From assembly GCA_942159475.1 (NCBI GenBank), contig OW804098.1, positions 111,668,620 to 111,732,619 of the forward strand: a stretch of DNA of 64,000 bases. The letters run 5' to 3'. Shown here in pieces: positions 57,708 through 64,000 of this stretch. The stretch is from Sthenelais limicola (lineage: Eukaryota; Annelida; Polychaeta; Phyllodocida; Sigalionidae). Under the pieces are notes generated by a model, which was given only the letters and a program-made list of their open reading frames with translations, was not told the origin of the DNA and did no database searches. The translations under genes were made by a program, and so were the position numbers. The first letter of the stretch is position 1; every line of letters begins with the position of its first letter.

Positions 57708-59909
57708 TATTAATTCTTCATAGGCCTGTTCACATTAATAACCAAGCAAAATTTGGTATTTGGCTTTTGATTGGCTAGACCTTAAAGCACCAACAATTTT
57801 CACTCAGAAAGCAGTATTATCTCTGTGTAGGGGTCCGCCCACCAACAGCATGGTGAGGCTGCTGCGCTGTCCACCCTAGCGGCAAAAGGCAACATCTCTA
57901 CCAGAGTTGGGCGTGAACAGCAGTCTCCGTCCAGTCCCGCCAGGCGGTGACCATTGTGACGTCGTCGCTGAAGACCCCCTTCTACAGGCGGTAGGAAAAG
58001 TCTACACCTCCAACGTTGTGGGATCTCACAGTCGCTTAGCACAACAGACTCGGGCCATGCTGAGGAATGAGATACTTCTGTTGTTCAAATTAAGCTCTTG
58101 CACTTTATGCTTGTAACTGTTTGGGGGTCAATAAAACCTTGTCAAACAAATTTATCCTTGTTTGTTGCTTCCTTTCACGATATTCATGACTCATGCCCAC
58201 AAATCTGCGGTTCATTACATCTGTATTAACATGGATTACCGTTATCCCAACCCTTTAATGAAGATTGGTCACAATCATAACTGAGACGAGTGAAAAGTTC
58301 TAGTCCTATTATTACACATGCATTGCTCTGAAAACAATGTATCTAGAGGGATTTACACATTGTGTGTATTTCACTAGTGATTCTGGTTTTATTTAGTAAG
58401 ATTACCGATAACATACAAATTCATGACTCAATTTTTTTTCTAATTTCATGATTGAATGCATGAATGCATGTATAATAAGTCTGTTAATTCTAAAGTATTA
58501 TATAAATACAGGTTAACCAACTCGTTGGTTTCAGTTTCCCTTAGAATATTGCACTTGTTGCTATGCAACTTGGGCAAAAATAATGCTCCTTTAACCAACT
58601 CGTTAGTTAACCTGTATTTATATAATACTTTAGAATTATCTATATACAAGTTTCAGTGGAGGTATACTGCTGCAGTCAGTGGGAAAGTGGGAGAGATCAC
58701 CCCCTTTTTGTACTGCAAGGGGGTATATCGGTAGCTGATGGGTCATCAAGATCTTGCACAGGAATCAGCAGCAGACAAGATCAGTTGTGGTCTTGTCCCT
58801 TCATTCTTTATTACTTTGAAGGGTCCAGAAGTGGTCCTTGCATAACCTGGGGTGTGTTACACTGTGTGTCTTTAGAATGCATATCGTAGTTACCCTATTA
58901 TTGGTTAATTCCATATATATATTCTTTTTTACAGACTACTACCCTGACGTAGGCACCCTGTAATTTCAGTCATTTTGTGTGCCAAATATAGTGGCAATAA
59001 AAATAATATCTCCTGTATTTCCCAAGCAAAACGTTTAGTAAATGGTCAGATTCCTATAAGAAGTAGAAAAATATGGCTCTACCATCCAACTGCCGAAGGC
59101 ACTTGAACATCAAAAATTGATATAATGGACAGAACAGGTTGAATCATGGTATTTTTCTCAATTTTGAATGCTCTACGAATGAGATTGTAAGTTGGATCAA
59201 AGGGTCTGATAACCTGTGTGCTGCTAGAGAACCCTTTCATCCCAGTCATCAACTTTTCTAATCTAATCTAATCGAATTTAATTTGAGTTTCTTGAATGTA
59301 CTTAATCTAATTTTAAGCTCATCTTTATTTTCAATTCATTCATATCAGTGACAATTTGGGTTTCGCAGCTTTTGCTTTTATATCTTTAGTTGAATCAGCC
59401 TTTATTCAGAAATGGCTATTATTTTGACTTAAAGATTACATGAACATGCCTCTCCCCGACTCAGGGTCCAGAGGACGACCACTACTGTCATGGTTATCCT
59501 GGGAGATGTGATGAAAAGTATGTATATAGCTCCAAAGTCATATCATGTATTCCATTACTTTTACATATAATTTATTTTCATGCTCATGTTGTAACTTCTG
59601 TAATTAAACAAATCAAGTAGATGGCACCTGGTGGAAGAACTACTTAGACTTTGTCTATATAGACTACCGAATTACCACATTGTATGTAAGATCGTAACGC
59701 AATAAAGAATACTTGAATTGAATTGAATTGAAAGTCAAATGAAAATGATATGAAAAGAGCAAGAACGAATTTAATTACAGAGAAATTGTCAATAATTGTC
59801 TCACAACTATGATTTAGATTTAGAAAACTTTAATTCAATATTAGGATGCCAACAAGAAGGAATTCTTCTTCTCATTTTTAGGATGCGAACAATGTTATTA
59901 TTGGGGGTT
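57708..59909. other. Spacer between element 2 and R6
   Basis: 57708-58330 continues the receptor 5' flank but contains a GC-rich block (about 57825-58140) that ends in CAATAAAACC and has no clear reading frame. A terminal-inverted-repeat element lies at 58485-58638. From 58909 on it is the 3' flank of R6, duplicated at 45155-46980. A LINE-like tail, CAATAAAGAATACTTGAATTG plus (AATTG)n, lies at 59698-59731. Confidence 0.5.
58485..58638. mobile_element. Small element with 33-bp terminal inverted repeats
   Basis: Arms 58485-58517 and 58606-58638 are reverse complements of each other (TAATTCTAAAGTATTA...GGTTAAC). Inside, CCAACTCGTTGG pairs again with CCAACTCGTTAG. At 154 bp with no ORF, it fits a MITE. 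Confidence 0.65.
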
Positions 59910-62900
59910 TTACCAAATTAATCCTTGGTATGTATTTTTATTATTGGGTTTTCTAGAACCATGTACATCAGCTTGAGGTCTGCTATTGCTATTCAAAGCT
60001 TGTCTGGTAGGTGTATCATATATTTCTGCATAGTCATTGTCCTCCACATTGACATATGTGGCTTGGGTGGAAGGGGAAGATGCTGGTCCTGAATATGCTG
60101 CAGATTCTTGTGTATTGTCTATATTTGTGTGGCTCTCTGAGGAAGATGTTTTCTTTTTTATCTGGCACTGTATGATCCCCCTGAAAAATGAAAAATTCAA
60201 ATAATTCAAATAATTCAAGCATAGTAACAGCTGATTTACAAAAGTGTATCATACCATAATGAAATTAACCTAAAAGATGAAAATAAATTTCACTGATACA
60301 ACAAATGGAAATTAGAAATGGTATCACATAATTACTCAAGAAAACTAATGATGGATATACAGATACTAAATGAATATAATGTCATGAGAGTATTCATGAG
60401 CTAATGGTAAATGATAAAATACCTACCTGCATTTCAGAATCAATAATGTTACAATAAAAACAAGGAACAATACAGGGAAAATGACTGCAACAGATAGAAC
60501 AACCCCTGAAAACCAAAGAATTTCAATGAGTCATGTTTCAAAAGTCACTTGTCACCTCCATTTTACTGAATGCATCAACTAAACTAATACTAATTCATAA
60601 TGGCTGTAAACCTGGGTTAAAGATTATTAATACAACTTCATGAGGAGTGAATAGCTGGGTTTAAAATGTTTGGTTATAGCATTATCTTAAAGGTTAATAG
60701 GTAATACTGTCAGGGTGGGCAGCTGCATGGAGCAAGGCAGGGATTAAAGACTAATAGTTGCCTCACCTTAATATCCAAATATCACCAAGAATAATTTCGT
60801 ATTTATTTCACCATTATGACGAATTATAAGTTTTAGCAAAATTTCTAGATGACAATGGCTCAAACCATTTATTTATGTATACACTCTCTGTGATGTTCTC
60901 TGGTCTAATTTGATTTGGGTTAATACATTTATCCTCGACCAATCAGGAGAGAAATAACTGCATGTTTATTTATCTAATTATAAGTAAGTGTGTGATCATG
61001 TGAGCTAAATGAATGAATGGCCATGTATGAACAAATTCCTTAAGAAGAACCATAACTGGCTTAAGGATTAAAGATCTGGCCCAAATAGATCTTGTGTATT
61101 AGTTGATGTATTCATAAGATTGGATAAAGAAAACTGCATTGGATAAAACAAATAAAAAAAAGGGAAAACACCTATTTTCATATTGGTTAGATGCTTTGAT
61201 GTAGTGTAATGTTGGGAGGACTTAATCATATTGTTAACTGTGGAACTTTTGAGAAATGAATTTACTAAAAGAAAATTATCAGAGATATGGAGTTGGGGAA
61301 AACCTTACAAAACTTCACTTGCAATGTCTCCATATGAGGATGTATTTGTTGTATTCTTGATTTATATTTATGTATATGTTCACTGAATAAAAGTTGCAGT
61401 TGCTCCACTTATAACAGTGGCCATTTTCTCTCAATGGATTCAACTAGCAGCATATTGAGAGATTCAGTCATAACATGAGTAAATTTGGTAAGATTTTGGT
61501 TGTTGTAATAGCCGATAGTGCACCTTTTTGGTGCTCCAAATCCAAATAGCAGCCTTCTTCTCCCTCATTTTCAAATGATATTTCACCCCACAACCTAAAT
61601 GAAATAAAATATCCACTGTAGTCCATAGTTGAAGAAGATCCTCCAGCCTGTTCTGACACTGATGTTGCTTGGGTGCTGGATGGTTTATAGGGTTGTTTTT
61701 TTGCTGTAGAAATAGCAGGCAGTACTGTTAATGTAAGATGCGTTGTAACTTGCCTTACATCTATTGTAGAAATACCAGGCATTAATGTTTGTGGTGGAGT
61801 TGGTGGCCTAACTGGAGGTGCTGTGGCAGCATCTGTACAGTTATGCAGTGGTGTGTCAAGTTCAGGCTCAGTGTAGCGTCTCCTCCAACAGTCCCCATGT
61901 TTCCAGTTCCATTCAGGCAGGGATGAACGATCATATTGACCAAGTACTGCCAAGTATGACAGGAGTTATATTGAGATGGTAGGAAGATTCAATCACATAG
62001 AAAGTGCAAAAAGGATCAATTTCTCCACACTTAGAACATGCATTGGTACAATTTCATAGCCATTATAATCACACTGAAGAACCAAAAGGGATCAGACCTA
62101 AAGAACATTCAATGGAAAATCCAACATACAGCTTTACGCTCTAGCACAGGCATTCTAAAGTGTAAAACATCAATGAAAATCTTAATTGGCATAGACCAGG
62201 CAGGCCTAAAAGTGACAACCTCAATTTTCATTGTCATCTTCTTACTGAGATAATCATCATCTGTCCTGTAACCACTTGAGAACAGACACACTCTTTTTTC
62301 ATCTTGTTCTAGTTCCAGGTGGCTGTCTGTAAGACTGCAAAGTCAATACCTGTCCATTCTTTGATGTTAGATCTTGGTGAAAAACTATATTTATAATAAC
62401 AATGTAGTAAGATTTTGTATTGGTCGTCCAATGTTTCGGGCTACAAGTGTCCTCCCTCCCCCCCCCCCCCCCACAACCCGCTTAGCTCAGTCATTGTCAT
62501 CACTTCTCTCCTCTCCCATCTCCCCTCTCCCCTTGTACAGTCCAACAATAGCCTAGGTTAGGTAGGTACAAGCAGCACGCTGGTTAGAAGGACAGGCTCC
62601 CCCCACCCACTCCCAACTAAGGGCCTTGTTGTTTCAGCAGAGAATTAGTTGAAATAAAAGAACCAATTTTCACAGTTTCCTCCTATACACAGCCCAATCC
62701 TTTTCACATACATGTATGAAATCATCAGAAATATATACAATTCATTGTGGTATTTACCTTCATATCCTATGACAAATGTTGGTGTCCTATAAGGATTATG
62801 CAATACAGGATTAGATATTAATATAAAACTTGATCCTGGGTGCTCCATGCAACCAATGATATAACCACATGTTTCACTACTAAGAGAAGCTATCGGTTGG

Positions 62901-64000
62901 TTGTAAAACGCCTGTACTAATATGAATATTACTACAAATATATGGAGTTTTTCACCATGGCGGCCAGTTTCCTGTAAGGGTAAAACTGATAGATATTGGG
63001 CTATCAGAGGAAAACCTGATGAAAGTGACCAAATCAAATCAATATAAGATGTGAAAGGATGCAACCACCAGCGATCAATGTGCTTCCCTGAAATCTGTGG
63101 AGAAAATCATGTATCATCCTTGTTTTATTTTGCCAACAACTTGTCTCATATATAATTATATACAACTTCTATCTCAGTATTTCTAAATAACCCCTTATTT
63201 TCAGTATATTGTAATTCAGGCACTAACTTGTCTCATACAAACATGCTTAGAGCATGGGATAGAGGGAACCCTCAATCCCACCCTCACATACATGAATTCA
63301 TCAGAAATATGTATAAATCATTGTGGTATTTACCTTCATATCCTATGACAAATGTTGGTGACCTATAAGGATTATACAATACAGCTCTAGTAGCACCAAG
63401 GACTTGAGACAAGCCTGGATACAGTGCGGCATTGGGTGTTGCAGTATCCCAGTACATCTGTCCAACTACCATGTAAGTGTAAGTATAAATAATACGTGGT
63501 GGATTAGATATTAATATAAAACTTGATCCTTGGTTTCCTATGCAACCAATGATATAACCACATGTTTCACTACTGACATAAGTTGTCTGGTGGTTGTTGT
63601 ATTGATCTTGACAGCTCCTGTGTATGAGGTCTGCTGGAATATGGGAAAACAAACCAATTAAGGTCCTTACTTGAAGGGAGAAATAATGAATACACAGCCA
63701 TCTGCTTCTCAATTATCAAAATCAGACAATTTTGATTGCAAAGAATGAACCAATGTGACACTGTCATGTACAGTGGTTAACAAAATGCCTGTGCAGGAGA
63801 TGGATGTATACTCTTCCATCTCCTTCATGAATGTCTTACATTTTTTTGTTTGTTTTTGCGACGTCGTTTTATTTCTTACACATTAACAGTTGGCGCATGT
63901 TACATCTAGGATAAAATTAACGAAAGGAATCATTTCTCCCCAATAGGAGATTATACCTGGGTAACCCTTGCTAGATTAGAACACTTACCTGGAACACAAT
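59910..64000 (-). CDS. R6: receptor-like membrane protein, ectodomain type beta, tail type II (5' end outside window)
   Basis: Exons in view: end of A 63989-64000, B 63334-63633, C 61617-61946, D 60427-60505, E 59910-60180. The signal exon and most of A lie beyond the right edge. Phases match R5. B carries A-D-L-I-H-R-S-C and ends I-G-Y-E-G. C has W-N-W-K-H-G-D-C-W-R-R-R-Y. D is the transmembrane helix V-V-L-S-V-A-V-I-F-P-V-L-F-L. E has Y-V-N-V, Y-A-E-I, Y-D-T-P and ends G-L-I-W. The C donor is ACA|GTGGAT, one base weaker than GTGGGT in R4 and R5. A broken second copy of exon B lies in the B-C intron. Whether the gene is active is open. Confidence 0.72.
62246..62326 (-). CDS. R6 optional exon X (27 aa)
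   Basis: Counterpart of R4 exon X with donor GTAAGA and acceptor CTTACAG. The protein has changed (E-Q-D-E-K-R-V-C-L-F against Q-Q-D-G-E-W-M-C-L-F) but stays open and in phase 1-1. Confidence 0.35.
62758..62908 (-). pseudogene. Broken copy of ectodomain exon B in the R6 intron
   Basis: Keeps C-G-Y-I-I-G-C-M-E-H-P-G-S-S-F, then jumps from I-S-N-P to V-L-H-N-P-Y-R-T. The middle with Y-T-Y-T-Y-M-V-V-G-Q-M is gone, as are the first residues and the acceptor. The donor end (G-Y-E-G|GTAAAT) is kept. It is a partial tandem duplicate of exon B, since an intact B lies at 63334-63633. Confidence 0.75.
63834..63980. other. Insertion between exons A and B of R6
   Basis: The run TTTTTTTGTTTGTTTTTGCGACGTCGTTTTATT and the following bases, up to about 63975, have no match at the same place in R5, where the exon A donor directly follows the shared intron. 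Probably a small recent insertion; class unknown. Confidence 0.35.

Noticed and set aside
15456..60180. Classical ITIM or ITAM motifs in the tails.
   Set aside because: Residues two before the Tyr are Asn, Ala, Gln or Asp rather than S/I/V/L in a full (S/I/V/L)xYxx(I/V/L), and ITAM spacing of paired YxxL/I is not met.
61611..61621. R6 exon C donor seemed mutated from GT to AT relative to R5 (GTGGATAT against GTGGGTAT).
   Set aside because: Phase analysis shows that the donor in use is the upstream ACA|GTGG, whose GT is intact in R4, R5 and R6.
1..64000. CRISPR arrays, operons, rRNA genes.
   Set aside because: No regular spacer-repeat arrays, no Shine-Dalgarno-led polycistrons and no rRNA-like stretches; the window is eukaryotic.

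Overview
The window is nuclear DNA of an animal, most likely a marine invertebrate; I cannot fix the phylum. The evidence is intron-rich genes with GT-AG junctions, AT-rich non-coding DNA, TATA-type promoters, LINE and SINE debris, and two tyrosine-recombinase retrotransposons. A SINE at 28.3 kb carries a GTGAGTGAG...TTTACGCC head of a kind I associate with molluscs and some other marine invertebrates; this is only a weak hint.

The main content is a cluster of six paralogous genes for single-pass membrane proteins that look like receptors and that I do not recognise as a named family. R1 (1987-6575) is on the + strand with its signal exon not found. R2 (15456-23833), R3 (27824-34990), R4 (37866-44552) and R5 (46981-52926) are complete on the - strand, head to tail. 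R6 (59910 to the right edge) is incomplete. The shared plan is: a 64-nt signal-peptide exon, two cysteine-bearing ectodomain exons A and B, a stalk exon C (W-x-x-x-D-x-(C/T)-W-R-R motif, then Thr/Ser/Pro-rich), a 79-82 nt transmembrane exon D, and one or two cytoplasmic exons. Intron phases agree in every copy, and all four complete models close in frame (527, 425, 456 and 421 aa).

The ectodomain tree and the tail tree disagree. Ectodomains group R2 with R3 and R4 with R5 and R6. Transmembrane-plus-tail modules group R2 with R4 (Pro-rich, YDVALP, NPxY) and R3 with R5 and R6 (YVNV, YAE[V/I], YDTP). R1 has a third tail (YAQP plus a PPRPRPPPP stretch). This suggests recognition modules and signalling modules have been exchanged across the C-D intron, as in paired or diversified immune and allorecognition receptors. 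That function is inference.

Two Ngaro/PAT-like elements with split direct repeats (A1-ORFs-B1-A2-B2) interrupt the cluster. Element 1 (7846-12247, - strand) carries gag, RT-RNase H and tyrosine recombinase. Gag, RT and RNase H share one reading frame broken only by two TAG codons, and A1 has lost 123 bp that include the CRE-like and CCAAT-like motifs. Element 2 (54178-57707, + strand) has no gag, has intact RT-RNase H and recombinase ORFs, and nearly identical repeats. It sits in the duplicated 5' flank of R5, so the flanks of its paralogues serve as empty sites.

The rest is introns and spacers with 3' fragments of LINEs, a SINE with a perfect 13-bp target duplication, foldback elements, a ~90-bp minisatellite, a 337-bp tandem duplication and a segmental duplication of the R5/R6 unit.
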